Below, in pieces: positions 5,220 through 13,445 of a stretch of 29,460 nt of DNA. Origin of the DNA: a virus; the IMG/VR virus record IMGVR_UViG_3300024262_000180, positions 1 through 29,460 of that record; one strand, 5' to 3'. The stretch's first letter is position 1, and every line of letters begins with the position of its first letter. The notes beneath the pieces were generated by a model, which was given only the letters and a program-made list of their open reading frames with translations, did not search any database and was not told the DNA's origin. Position numbers and translations under genes: made by a program.

Positions 5220-6170
5220 TTAATCTGTTACAACTGCCGTACTTGGAACGAATGCAGCCTTGACCTTAAAAAGTTGAATGAAAGTATTCTCATGTGTATC
5301 CGAATCCTGAATATAAAGTTGCGCTGAGTCTCCGGTACTCCAACCACTAACATCGTCAGTTTGAGCCACATAACTTGTACTTGTTGTTGATTTTGTTGTC
5401 CCCACTGGACTCCCATTCCTGTAAACTCTGCTATTTACAGTTGCCCAACCACCGGAACTTTTCATTTCCCAAGTAAACCTATATTGACCCGGCAAGCCGA
5501 CGGTTATTTCTTTTACTAAAGACCAGCTCGTGTCCGCAACTGTGTTAGATCTCTCCGTATCTGCGGACGCTAAAATATCATCTGTAGCCACAACCTCCGC
5601 ATCATTAAGCAAGCTATGGCGATGTAAGGTGTCTGCGATCGTTGATGTCCCGCCCAATAGCGTTGACGTTACGTTCGTATGCTGTGCGCTTGTAAGATGA
5701 TAATACTGTGCGGCTGTTCCGCCTTGTAACCCGGATGCGTCATTATGCGCGAACGATGGCGCTTGCCATGTAAGAAGCCCCGCAACCATACTTAAAACAT
5801 CACCATTGGAGCCTTTTGCTAGATTGACCCATTGGCTCGAGCCGTTCCGGTGTAAAATGTCTTGCGTTGCCGCGCCGGTGATAACCACATCGCCAACGTC
5901 ATTTAGGACTGACCCGGATTTGTTTATCTTGCTCCAAGCGATAGCGGCTGACGTGTTGATGTCCGCGTTTACGATGGAATCGGATAAGGCTAGTTTTGAA
6001 TAAGCAACCGCGGCGGCGCCATCAAGATCAGCGTTCACCAGTTTAGTCCCATCGGCGTCTTGATGGTGCGCTCCACGAATGGAATCTCGTAAATCTGTGA
6101 AGTTTTGATTGACCTCCGAGGCTCTGGCGATTGTCATGGCCACAAAGGTATAAGTTACATCAATCGACAT
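5220..6170 (-). CDS. Tail-tip / receptor-region protein
   Basis: 316 residues. The N-terminus (ARASEVNQNFTDLRDSIRG) and the short repeats VNADLDGAAAVAYSKLALSD and VNADINTSAAIAWSKI are typical of phage tail fibre shafts that trimerise. A central segment (DILHRNGSSQWVNLAKGSNG) resembles repeats in fibres from many environmental phages. The C-terminal 120 residues are beta-rich (SWSLVKEITVGLPGQYRFTW), probably a jelly-roll head. It lies directly after the Tal gene, where host-recognition proteins usually are. GTAACC is 7 bases before ATG at 6170. Confidence 0.7.
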   Translation of the reverse strand: MSIDVTYTFVAMTIARASEVNQNFTDLRDSIRGAHHQDADGTKLVNADLDGAAAVAYSKLALSDSIVNADINTSAAIAWSKINKSGSVLNDVGDVVITGAATQDILHRNGSSQWVNLAKGSNGDVLSMVAGLLTWQAPSFAHNDASGLQGGTAAQYYHLTSAQHTNVTSTLLGGTSTIADTLHRHSLLNDAEVVATDDILASADTERSNTVADTSWSLVKEITVGLPGQYRFTWEMKSSGGWATVNSRVYRNGSPVGTTKSTTSTSYVAQTDDVSGWSTGDSAQLYIQDSDTHENTFIQLFKVKAAFVPSTAVVTD

Positions 6171-6171
6171 A

Positions 6172-8388
6172 TTATAAGGTTACAGAATCAGGGGATTTTG
6201 GATTGCCAAGCATTTTTGATGCCTTCACATCCCGGTCAATTTGTTCGATAGTCTCCGCCACTCTTGGCGCGCGACTGCTCACGGTTATTATAGCATAATC
6301 AGGGTGATAAGTTACTGAAACGATTTGCATGAGGCGCTCTTGAATGTTTGAAGGTGAGCTGTCCCAATACATTTCGTCCCAATATCCAAGGTCCCATTTT
6401 GAGAATCCAGTATCAACCAGATTGCGAACGTAAATCATTTGTCCCGGTTGGATGCTTTCAATATCATATCCGAATTCGCTTTGATTGTTGTCGATTATCT
6501 TCATCGTCATCCTGATCTCCGGGTTTTCATTATCATCGAGCTTGCGTTGAGCAAGTGCCTCCATTGTGTCCGGGTCGGTGATGCGCTCATCAGCCTCAAT
6601 AATAGCTTTCCGGCCGTAATTTGTGACTGAACTTGTGCGGGTATACTTCTTATAAAGAGATTCTTCATAATGAGTTTTAAAATATAGGTCATGCGATGAT
6701 AAGGAAAGCGAGCCAATATCAGCTCCGTATTTTAGCACGCCCCCGGCATATCCAGCGGCGGAATCACTATTGAGCTTCACATAATTTGAGCCGTCTGTTG
6801 TCGAGCTTTCCATGACTAGCCAATACTTCTTCCCGTCTGCGATGTCAGTTAAATCAGCCGCCAGATCAATCAAAATATCGGTATTTAAATCCGCGCCATT
6901 CACATCATCGGCCGCCATCATGTACTCAACCAATTTGGTCCCGTCTGGAGCGTCAGCGCCATTGTCGGCTTGGATGCTAAAACTTAAAATCCCGGCGTAT
7001 GTCCCAACGATCGAATCGATTTGGAAAGTGATGCCCGATATGGAATTGACTGTCGGCGTGAACTGTTGGCATCGAACAACGTATCCGGCCGCGTCCCCAA
7101 TATTCACCGTATTATTCACCGTCTCATTCGTTTGATCGTCTAAAGTTTGCGCTCCCCCTGTGAAGTAAATCATATTGATAACGTCCTCGATGTTTTTCTC
7201 GGCGCTGAACTCGATTATATCCTCCCCGAGTTTAAACGTATGATCTGCGCCCTTGCCTTTCGGCGCTAGATGTACAACGTCATCAGCATCGACATTCCAA
7301 AACCAGCGCGTCGGACACATTTCGGCAATAACCTCGATCGCTTCAAAATAAGTTTGATTTGAAAATTCATAAGTTTCCGTATCGCCCACCGGATAAGTTG
7401 ACGTTGCCGTATAGTCCACCGTCCCGCCCTCGGCTGTGAATCGGTCTAAAACATATTGCAACATGCTCTCCGGGTCTTCTGTGGAGCGTGTGAAAGTGGT
7501 ATTGCCATCGGCATCCTCCAAAACATACTCGGATAATTCCATCATATTCGATAAGAAGTGAACGTCGACATATTCCTTTGAGCCTTGTAAGACCGGGCTG
7601 TATCTGGTGAGCTTCCCGGAGTAAATCTGAACGCCTTTTTTGCATGAGTCGGCCTCGTAGTCTATCCAATCAAGGCGGATTCCGGTGATGTCTACTTGCG
7701 CGCCAGTATAAGCAGGATATAAAGCGATCGAATCAATAGCGCTCGAATCAGGCGAACCAGAACCGATCGTTGCTGTGGCCCAGTCAAATTCAATCGTATT
7801 CCAACCGAACTGAAAGGGGTTCCCGGAAGCGTTAGTCGTTACTCGTTTATACCAGCAATCGGCGATTCCATTATCGCCCCATCTTAAATCTAAAGCTGTG
7901 AAATTGGTAAAATCTGTTATTGGAAAATAAATTCGGAGCTTAATCTTTCCAGTCCCCTCATAATCGCTTAAATCGATCGGAGCCATGTCTTCAACATATA
8001 TCGCCGCATAATCAACACCGCTTTTTGTGACGTCGATGTCGAATTTAAGTGACCCGGCGCCGCGAGATACTATCTGGTCATCAGTTGCAATGTTATCGCC
8101 ATCATCACGAACCCCCCACGTCCCATTTACTGAAACAGCATCGCAACTGTGGAGCAAGATAACATCCGGGTCCTCATCAAAACATTGTACTTTTAAGATG
8201 TTATTGAACAAGATCGACCCAAGCTCATCAAATTCGTTGATCTTCTCGGCAAGTGTGAGCTTTAACTCTCCCAAACCTGAATTGATCGTTTTGGTAAACT
8301 CCGGGAGCGTGACCACATTGTCGAGGGTCTTTAAATAGTTCCCGGCGCTGTCATAAATCTTGTAAAGGTAGCGTTTGTTCTTGGCCAT
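6172..8388 (-). CDS. Tal-like tail-associated protein (baseplate hub) with two inserted beta domains
   Basis: 738 residues. The core (residues 1-70, 255-420 and 575-738) matches the prophage tail endopeptidase/gp27-like hub: YLYKIYDSAGNYLKTLDN at the start, then YFEAIEVIAEMCPTRWFWNV and RKAIIEADERITDP. Residues about 72-250 (LLHSCDAVSVNGTWG to DITGIRLDWIDYE) look like a carbohydrate-binding jelly roll, and about 420-575 is a second all-beta insert. It follows Dit without a gap, as in Gram-positive siphophages, and forms the tip that first contacts the cell. No peptidase motif is visible. Confidence 0.75.
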   Translation of the reverse strand: MAKNKRYLYKIYDSAGNYLKTLDNVVTLPEFTKTINSGLGELKLTLAEKINEFDELGSILFNNILKVQCFDEDPDVILLHSCDAVSVNGTWGVRDDGDNIATDDQIVSRGAGSLKFDIDVTKSGVDYAAIYVEDMAPIDLSDYEGTGKIKLRIYFPITDFTNFTALDLRWGDNGIADCWYKRVTTNASGNPFQFGWNTIEFDWATATIGSGSPDSSAIDSIALYPAYTGAQVDITGIRLDWIDYEADSCKKGVQIYSGKLTRYSPVLQGSKEYVDVHFLSNMMELSEYVLEDADGNTTFTRSTEDPESMLQYVLDRFTAEGGTVDYTATSTYPVGDTETYEFSNQTYFEAIEVIAEMCPTRWFWNVDADDVVHLAPKGKGADHTFKLGEDIIEFSAEKNIEDVINMIYFTGGAQTLDDQTNETVNNTVNIGDAAGYVVRCQQFTPTVNSISGITFQIDSIVGTYAGILSFSIQADNGADAPDGTKLVEYMMAADDVNGADLNTDILIDLAADLTDIADGKKYWLVMESSTTDGSNYVKLNSDSAAGYAGGVLKYGADIGSLSLSSHDLYFKTHYEESLYKKYTRTSSVTNYGRKAIIEADERITDPDTMEALAQRKLDDNENPEIRMTMKIIDNNQSEFGYDIESIQPGQMIYVRNLVDTGFSKWDLGYWDEMYWDSSPSNIQERLMQIVSVTYHPDYAIITVSSRAPRVAETIEQIDRDVKASKMLGNPKSPDSVTL

Positions 8389-9156
8389 TTATAAGTAGGT
8401 TGGTGTGTATTCGATGTCGACGTCGATGTTAAAAGCTGACGCCGTGACCTCTAAAGTGAGGCTGTTTGAGCCGGCTTGGAAGGCCGGAAAGATACCAGTA
8501 TAATCCAATTCGGTCCCATTTAATTCGACGGTCTTATTCTCACAATCGATCTCTAAAACGTCGCTTGTTAAAAATGACGTCCCGACAATAATCTCATCAT
8601 CCAAGGTGTTATTTTTAAAGCGAATCATTGTGACGCTAGTCCCGGAATTGATCGTGATTGATATAACTGGAAGCGGTGGCCCGGAACCTGTAAAGTCGAC
8701 GCTGTAAACATGCGGCGTGGCTACAATGGCGGCCTCGTTATCTGTTGTCGTTGATGTCGCGTATCCAAAGGGGTCAACACATATAAACGTGAGCGAAAAC
8801 GGGACGAAACTGTTATGATAACCGCTTCTCGGGACGTCTGCCTTTTCTAGTGTGGCGATATAACGCCTTGTCCCTCCTCCGTATTCGATGTCGAGGTTCT
8901 TTTCGATGCCCGATAAGTTCTCGAGCATATCATCGACCTTGGATTTGAAGTCTGCGGCACTTGCCCCGATGACGTGACCGGTTACTTGAATACGCCGGGC
9001 GCTTCTCCAATCTGATACGATGATTTGACCATGTTCGCGCGCTCTTTTATAAATATCAAGTTCGCGATCTGGCGGTGATAAGTGGCTGATTTTTTCGGTC
9101 CTATAACTTGACGATTGCAAGCTGTAGGAATTGAATGATATTGCTGTTCCTGACAT
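8389..9156 (-). CDS. Distal tail protein (Dit, Sipho_tail family)
   Basis: 255 residues, located between tape measure and Tal. The N-terminal domain has the family pattern: ISFNSYSLQSSSYRTEKISH, RELDIYKRAREHGQIIV and RRIQVTGHVIGASAADFKSK, followed by VPFSLTFICVDPFGYA. The C-terminal part (DIEYTPTYL end) is a beta sandwich. Dit forms the hexamer that closes the tail tube and carries the tip proteins. Its stop codon sits immediately before the Tal ATG, and TAACG stands 8 bases before its own ATG. Confidence 0.8.
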   Translation of the reverse strand: MSGTAISFNSYSLQSSSYRTEKISHLSPPDRELDIYKRAREHGQIIVSDWRSARRIQVTGHVIGASAADFKSKVDDMLENLSGIEKNLDIEYGGGTRRYIATLEKADVPRSGYHNSFVPFSLTFICVDPFGYATSTTTDNEAAIVATPHVYSVDFTGSGPPLPVISITINSGTSVTMIRFKNNTLDDEIIVGTSFLTSDVLEIDCENKTVELNGTELDYTGIFPAFQAGSNSLTLEVTASAFNIDVDIEYTPTYL

Positions 9157-9159
9157 ATT

Positions 9160-11100
9160 TTAAGCGTTAGAAATACCAAAGCGGGCAAGTTCTTGTCCTC
9201 TTGCGAGGCCCTCCATAACGGCATTTTTGATGTATTGAATGTCCTCATTGCTTCTTACTGAATCGCGTCCAAAGTTTAAGGTGATACCGCCTCCAGTTTT
9301 ATCCAAAGGTGTTACCGATGCGCCTGTTGGAAGCTGTAAAAGCTCCGGGCCGGCCTCTCCAACGATAGCCGCTCCACTTCCGGTGATGATACCACCTTCC
9401 GCAAGTAAAGGGATTGTCGATATTGTAGGCATACCCGGAACGGTCGATGCGATCGAGTTCGCTTTCGTAATAAAGCTATTTATCAGATTTATGACATAAT
9501 TGATTCCCTCTTTAACCTTAATTTTAATCCCTTCCCATATTCCCGTAACAACATCCGACATACCATTCCACATATTCGACCATCCGGCCGATAATGAATC
9601 CGACATGCTACTCCAAAGCTCGGAAAGCCATGTCGCGGCGACTTCAAAGGCAAGTTGTAATCCTTCCCATATAGTCCCGAAAAATGCGCTTATGCCTGTC
9701 CAAGTTGATGTCCAAAGTTCAGAAACGAAAGTGGTAAACCCTGTCCAAACCTCGAGAAACAACTCAAAGGCTACTACCAAAAATTCTGATACTGCTTCCC
9801 AAACAATTCTTAAAACATCTAGCATGTCATTCCAAGCTCCCTCCCAATCAACGCCGAGCATTGTGAGAATAGTCAGGAATAATCCGAGGACTAAATAAAG
9901 GGCTGTTGATATAATTGTGTAAAGTGTTGTTAAAATCGTACTTAAAACCAGTATTATTCCATCCCATGCGACTTGTAAGGTTTCACTTACTGATGTCCAT
10001 AAGTCGGAAAAATAAGTGGCTATTGAATCGAATACCCCGGTGGCGGTGGCTGATAGTCCCTCCCATAAGGCGCTCAAATAAGCGACCACCTCGTCCCATT
10101 TAACGACCATATAAACGATCGCGGCTATCAATAGACCAATCCCGAGGACAATGAGCGTCACGGGGCTAAAAATAGCCGCAATGACCACTCCGAGCGACGT
10201 AAACCCTGCAATCAGCATCGGCAACATCCCAATCAATAAAAGAATCGGGCCGAGTATGGTAAGGAAAACGCCAGCAAGGGCAATTCCAATTCCAACGAAT
10301 TTGAGTAAGTCTGGATGATTTGTGTTCATATCGGTCATAAATGTCGCAAGCTTCTCCGCAACAGCGGCAACAGCGGGCAACAAAGCTTCCCCGAGCGTCT
10401 CTTTAAGGTCTCCGAATGAGTTGCTCATGGCTTGCAATGCGCCTTCTGTGGTTTCGCGCATCAAAGCGTTATTCGTTTTTAGGTTGGATGCCATGATCTC
10501 TTGAATCGCCAAAACTTTTTCTTCCTCTGTTCCAAGTTCCAATATTGCTTTTTGATTTTCGTCGACGATGATTCCCTGATTCTTCAATCTTGATATATCG
10601 ATACCGTTCATCATTTTCCCAAAGGTATTCGCGGTCGCGTTCATTTGGTCCTGACTCACTTCCGCGCCGTACATTGCCACGGCGTAGTCCTGCATTGTAG
10701 CGGTCAAGTCTCCAATGGCCCCGGTGCTAACTTGGAAAGTCGCAAGTTGAGCCATCCCGGTCATCGTTACCTCATCGCCAATCACTCCGACGGCCTGTTG
10801 AGCGGCGGCAAGTTCTTTTAGCGCGTCAACCTGCTCTAGTGTCGCTCCAGCGATATTCACCATTGCATTTTCTAACACCTTTTCGGCTGTTTCCTGTACG
10901 GAGGCCGAATCAATAAAGCTCTTTGTCATTAAAGCTAATGCGGCGCCGGCAACGGTAAAAGATGTCCCGACTTTTTTAAAATCTGCGGCGGTACTCTCCG
11001 AAAAACTGCTGACCGATTTGGTCGCGTCATCGAACCCACTTTTTAGATCATCAACCGATGCTTTAAGCGTAGCGACGATTGAGCCAACATTTAAGGCCAT
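9160..11100 (-). CDS. Tape measure protein
   Basis: 646 residues, short for this family. The N-terminal domain (LKASVDDLKSGFDDATKSVS) is the standard start; residues 60-250 are helical; 265-345 hold several hydrophobic helices (VGIGIALAGVFLTILGPILL, VTLIVLGIGLLIAAIVYMVV) of the type that enters the membrane. After that come many Trp-rich helical repeats (LSALWEGLSATATGVF, LWTSVSETLQVAWDGI, LWSSMSDSLSAGW). The C-terminus carries LLAEGGIITGSGAAIVGEAG, the usual tape-measure end. From the usual 1.5 angstrom per residue the tail should be about 95-100 nm. TTAACA precedes ATG at 11100. Confidence 0.92.
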   Translation of the reverse strand: MALNVGSIVATLKASVDDLKSGFDDATKSVSSFSESTAADFKKVGTSFTVAGAALALMTKSFIDSASVQETAEKVLENAMVNIAGATLEQVDALKELAAAQQAVGVIGDEVTMTGMAQLATFQVSTGAIGDLTATMQDYAVAMYGAEVSQDQMNATANTFGKMMNGIDISRLKNQGIIVDENQKAILELGTEEEKVLAIQEIMASNLKTNNALMRETTEGALQAMSNSFGDLKETLGEALLPAVAAVAEKLATFMTDMNTNHPDLLKFVGIGIALAGVFLTILGPILLLIGMLPMLIAGFTSLGVVIAAIFSPVTLIVLGIGLLIAAIVYMVVKWDEVVAYLSALWEGLSATATGVFDSIATYFSDLWTSVSETLQVAWDGIILVLSTILTTLYTIISTALYLVLGLFLTILTMLGVDWEGAWNDMLDVLRIVWEAVSEFLVVAFELFLEVWTGFTTFVSELWTSTWTGISAFFGTIWEGLQLAFEVAATWLSELWSSMSDSLSAGWSNMWNGMSDVVTGIWEGIKIKVKEGINYVINLINSFITKANSIASTVPGMPTISTIPLLAEGGIITGSGAAIVGEAGPELLQLPTGASVTPLDKTGGGITLNFGRDSVRSNEDIQYIKNAVMEGLARGQELARFGISNA

Positions 11101-11103
11101 AAG

Positions 11104-11394
11104 CTACTTGTTAAAAATCTTTTTGAGGTTTTCTAATCCAGTCCTGTCAATTTCTGCCTCTATTATACTATCCTCGGGACGTTTAAGCGAATTTTTTAAA
11201 TTCATAAAAGCCTGATTTTGGTCCTTCACATGGGGCGCGATTGAATTAAAATAATCATAAGCCCATTCCTCGGATTTAAGGTGTTCCATTTCGTTATGCA
11301 TCAAAAAGAAGTGGCGCGCGGATAGTAGCGGCCACTCCCAAGGTTTCGGAAAGTTAGGATAAAAGCGACTCATTGCCGCGAATACCCTGACCAA
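11104..11394 (-). CDS. Tail assembly chaperone, frameshifted extension
   Basis: 96 codons in the -1 frame relative to the preceding chaperone gene. The first usable start would be TTG at 11394, with no TAAC element before it; the first ATG (MSRFYPNFPKPWEWPLLSAR) is inside. The frame is open back to the run of ten A residues at the end of the upstream gene, so the protein is most likely made only as a -1 frameshift fusion (an analogue of lambda gpGT). The sequence WEWPLLSARHFFLMHNEM resembles the C-terminal parts of other siphophage chaperones. It precedes the tape measure gene, as expected. Confidence 0.75.
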   Translation of the reverse strand: MVRVFAAMSRFYPNFPKPWEWPLLSARHFFLMHNEMEHLKSEEWAYDYFNSIAPHVKDQNQAFMNLKNSLKRPEDSIIEAEIDRTGLENLKKIFNK

Positions 11395-11396
11395 TC

Positions 11397-11747
11397 TTAT
11401 TTTTTTTTTGCACCTTCTTTAGCTTCTGGCGTTAGCGCCGGAGTAAGCTCTTGAGGCAAGTCACCCTTCCCGGATACTTCCGAGACGATAGCTTGCACCA
11501 TCATTTCGAACTGTTTAATCGTCATTTCCCGGAGTAAAGGCTTTTTATCCTCTTCCACAATCCAATCCTCGATGATAGCAACGGCCTTTTTCATGGCCCC
11601 GAGATTGCCCTTATCGATAGAATTAAAATGCTCCAGCATTTCAGCAAGCTCAACAAGCCCGGGTGATCGGACTTCCATGACCTCACCGGAAAGCCTTACT
11701 AGCACCGGTGCGTTTTTGATCTGGTCAAGATCGACAATATTCGACAT
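11397..11747 (-). CDS. Tail assembly chaperone, unshifted form
   Basis: 116 residues, beginning MSNIVDLDQIKNAPVLVRLS. It is helical and charged, with the layout of gpG-type chaperones that coat the tape measure protein while the tail is built. It ends EGAKKK, where the three Lys codons lie inside a run of ten A. The ATG is preceded by two AAAACC elements, at 6 and 14 bases. A small gap with a hairpin separates it from the major tail protein. Confidence 0.75.
   Translation of the reverse strand: MSNIVDLDQIKNAPVLVRLSGEVMEVRSPGLVELAEMLEHFNSIDKGNLGAMKKAVAIIEDWIVEEDKKPLLREMTIKQFEMMVQAIVSEVSGKGDLPQELTPALTPEAKEGAKKK
11399..11410 (-). promoter_or_regulatory. Programmed -1 frameshift site (A10 slippery run)
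   Basis: Minus strand GCA AAA AAA AAA TAA: ten consecutive A (11409-11400) directly before the zero-frame stop. A -1 slip here reads through to ATA AGA TTG and into the downstream 96-codon frame. Position and direction fit the conserved chaperone frameshift of siphophages. Confidence 0.75.
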
Positions 11748-11771
11748 AAAATAGGTTTTTAGGTTTTAAAT

Positions 11772-11804
11772 TTGGGGCCAAGCAACTCCACTACTCGGCC
11801 CCAA
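11772..11804 (-). terminator. Hairpin after the major tail protein gene
   Basis: TTGGGGCC (11804-11797) pairs perfectly with GGCCCCAA (11779-11772) around a 17-base loop, 14 bases after the major tail protein stop. The 3' side is ATTTAAAA rather than a T run, so a partial terminator or an mRNA-stabilising 3' end is more likely than full termination. Confidence 0.5.
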
Positions 11805-11818
11805 GGCTTCCTCATTTA

Positions 11819-12331
11819 TTAAGCGGTTGAATCTCCGATCAACCCAAGGTAGCTTCCGTCTGATTTTGTTTCGTCAATTAAAGCCGCGAATTCGACTTCA
11901 AAAACTCTCTCCTCATTGTGTCTGTAAGGGATAACGATTTCGCTAACACAAACAGCTTTGTATAGAACTACATCATCGGCAAGATTGGCCGGTAAGTTCT
12001 GGTTTGGATGCAATACCACTTCATAAGCGGATGCTGACAATAACTCTCCTGCCTCCTTACCAATAGTAAGTCTGGCATCACCTCCGGCAAGCGTTCCCAA
12101 AGGAATTGCTTTTTTGAAGTTCAGCATTGTTGATTCGGCGATTTTGAATTTGACTTTGAAGCCCTCGCCGATTAGAGCTTTTTCGACTACTGTGTCGCCG
12201 TATTTATCCACCATTATATCCTTAAAGGATGGTGAATAAGCGACTTCCGCGCCTCCGATAGTGTGACCAACGTCAACTCCGTTGATCGACACGTTACAAG
12301 GCCCGATTGCTACGTTTGTGACGTCCGCCAT
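11819..12331 (-). CDS. Major tail (tube) protein
   Basis: 170 residues. Features of the family include NVAIGPCNVSINGVDVGHTI at the start (the strand that seeds the tube barrel), FKVKFKIAESTMLNFKKAIP, and EERVFEVEFAALIDE near the end. It lies between the tail terminator and the chaperones, the standard place. A GC-rich hairpin follows the stop, which would suit high expression of this abundant virion protein relative to the next genes. TTAACC stands 9 bases before ATG at 12331. Confidence 0.8.
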   Translation of the reverse strand: MADVTNVAIGPCNVSINGVDVGHTIGGAEVAYSPSFKDIMVDKYGDTVVEKALIGEGFKVKFKIAESTMLNFKKAIPLGTLAGGDARLTIGKEAGELLSASAYEVVLHPNQNLPANLADDVVLYKAVCVSEIVIPYRHNEERVFEVEFAALIDETKSDGSYLGLIGDSTA

Positions 12332-12349
12332 TGTTATAGGGGTTAAAAA

Positions 12350-12748
12350 TTAACGTGTTTTAAGTTGTATGTTTACGCTCCACTCATGGCGATCATTGGT
12401 GTCCCTTTGAAGGTATCCAACATCCCCGATCGGGTGCATAACCATTATATAAGTCCCTGCCTCGGCTACTCCATTTTCGTCTGGAAAGTTGAAGTTGCGT
12501 TGCCGCTGACAGGCATCAAAAATACTCTCTGCGATTGCTCGACCTGCTGAATAGCTTTGATGTCTAACTAAAGCCTGAACGCTTGGTTGTTCAATAGGCA
12601 CATATTCGTTTGGCGGTGGCCCGCCTGTTTCATATAGACCGATGCAATTATCGACGTCCTCCGGGAGTGTTGATATAAACATATCAGTCCCGACGGTTCC
12701 GACGCTTTGGTCTTCCAACCATTCTGCAAATTCTTTTATAAGTGTCAT
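12350..12748 (-). CDS. Tail terminator / minor capsid protein
   Basis: 132 residues, beginning MTLIKEFAEWLEDQSVGTVG and containing IGLYETGGPPPNEYVPIEQP and FNFPDENGVAEAGTYIMVMH. The combination matches the phage tail-terminator family often annotated as minor capsid protein. It caps the tail tube at the neck. The ATG at 12748 overlaps the stop of the gp10-like gene by four bases, so coupled translation explains the missing TAACC element. Confidence 0.75.
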   Translation of the reverse strand: MTLIKEFAEWLEDQSVGTVGTDMFISTLPEDVDNCIGLYETGGPPPNEYVPIEQPSVQALVRHQSYSAGRAIAESIFDACQRQRNFNFPDENGVAEAGTYIMVMHPIGDVGYLQRDTNDRHEWSVNIQLKTR

Positions 12749-13131
12749 TGGAATTTAGATTTAAGTTTTGCCGCGATATACTCGGCGATGACTTCTCCAT
12801 TACGATCAACGGGGTCTTTTAGATACCTTCCCTTGCGTCCATTTTTGAACTTGTATTCGGGATGCTCATGTAACCGCGCCGCATAAGGTGTGTTGTATCC
12901 GACGTCGACTTCATTGGCTGATGTCAGCCTTGCCGTATCGACGCTCCCGGAATTAAGCAATGTCCCTTCTTTTATTGGGACCTCTTTATTTGCAAGCCTT
13001 AATAGTTCGTCGCCACCTTGTACAAGGCCGCTTTGAATCTCGGCGATGGCCTCTTCTTTTAACTTGCCAAGCGCGCTAATAAGCTCATCGACTCCCGTGA
13101 TTTCAAGTTTCAAAGTTCCCATTCCTGCCAT
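12745..13131 (-). CDS. HK97 gp10-like neck / tail completion protein
   Basis: 128 residues with start MAGMGTLKLEITGVDELISA. The segment LLRLANKEVPIKEGTLLNSG and YNTPYAARLHEHPEYKF, ending with a helical KDPVDRNGEVIAEYIAAKL, are the recognisable signature of the HK97 gp10 family, which joins tail to head. The frame is open further upstream (to 13212) but this would overlap most of the end of the head-closure gene, so the ATG at 13131, two bases before the end of that gene, is chosen. Confidence 0.8.
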   Translation of the reverse strand: MAGMGTLKLEITGVDELISALGKLKEEAIAEIQSGLVQGGDELLRLANKEVPIKEGTLLNSGSVDTARLTSANEVDVGYNTPYAARLHEHPEYKFKNGRKGRYLKDPVDRNGEVIAEYIAAKLKSKFQ

Positions 13132-13133
13132 AA

Positions 13134-13445
13134 TTATATCTTTTTTAAGAACACTTGTACATGATGAACGTCGTCCCGGCCCTGTCTGTTGTATAATGCG
13201 ACCACTTCCCAATTCTTACTCCGATAAGCGATCTTGTCGTGTTTATCGATAGTCGTCCCATAAGGAAACCATGCTGACGCGTCTGTTTCGATAAATTCAC
13301 CAGTTGCGCTCCGGATAACTTTATATCGCTCTTGGAATCTTGCCTTGATTGATGCTCCGGAGCCGTATGCGTTCTCGCCATAAGCATTTTTTGAGCTTCT
13401 GTTGTAAACTGTGACGGCCTGATTTAAGTGTGAAAGTATAGACAT
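13134..13445 (-). CDS. Head closure / head-tail joining protein
   Basis: 103 residues, beginning MSILSHLNQAVTVYNRSSKN, with beta strands ASIKARFQERYKVIRSATGE, AWFPYGTTIDKHDKIAYRSK and WEVVALYNRQGRDDVHHVQV. This is the small beta barrel of the SPP1 gp16-type head completion family, which seals the connector after packaging. Position between adaptor and gp10-like genes agrees. GTAACA stands 11 bases before ATG at 13445, and its stop is three bases before the next start. Confidence 0.7.
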   Translation of the reverse strand: MSILSHLNQAVTVYNRSSKNAYGENAYGSGASIKARFQERYKVIRSATGEFIETDASAWFPYGTTIDKHDKIAYRSKNWEVVALYNRQGRDDVHHVQVFLKKI

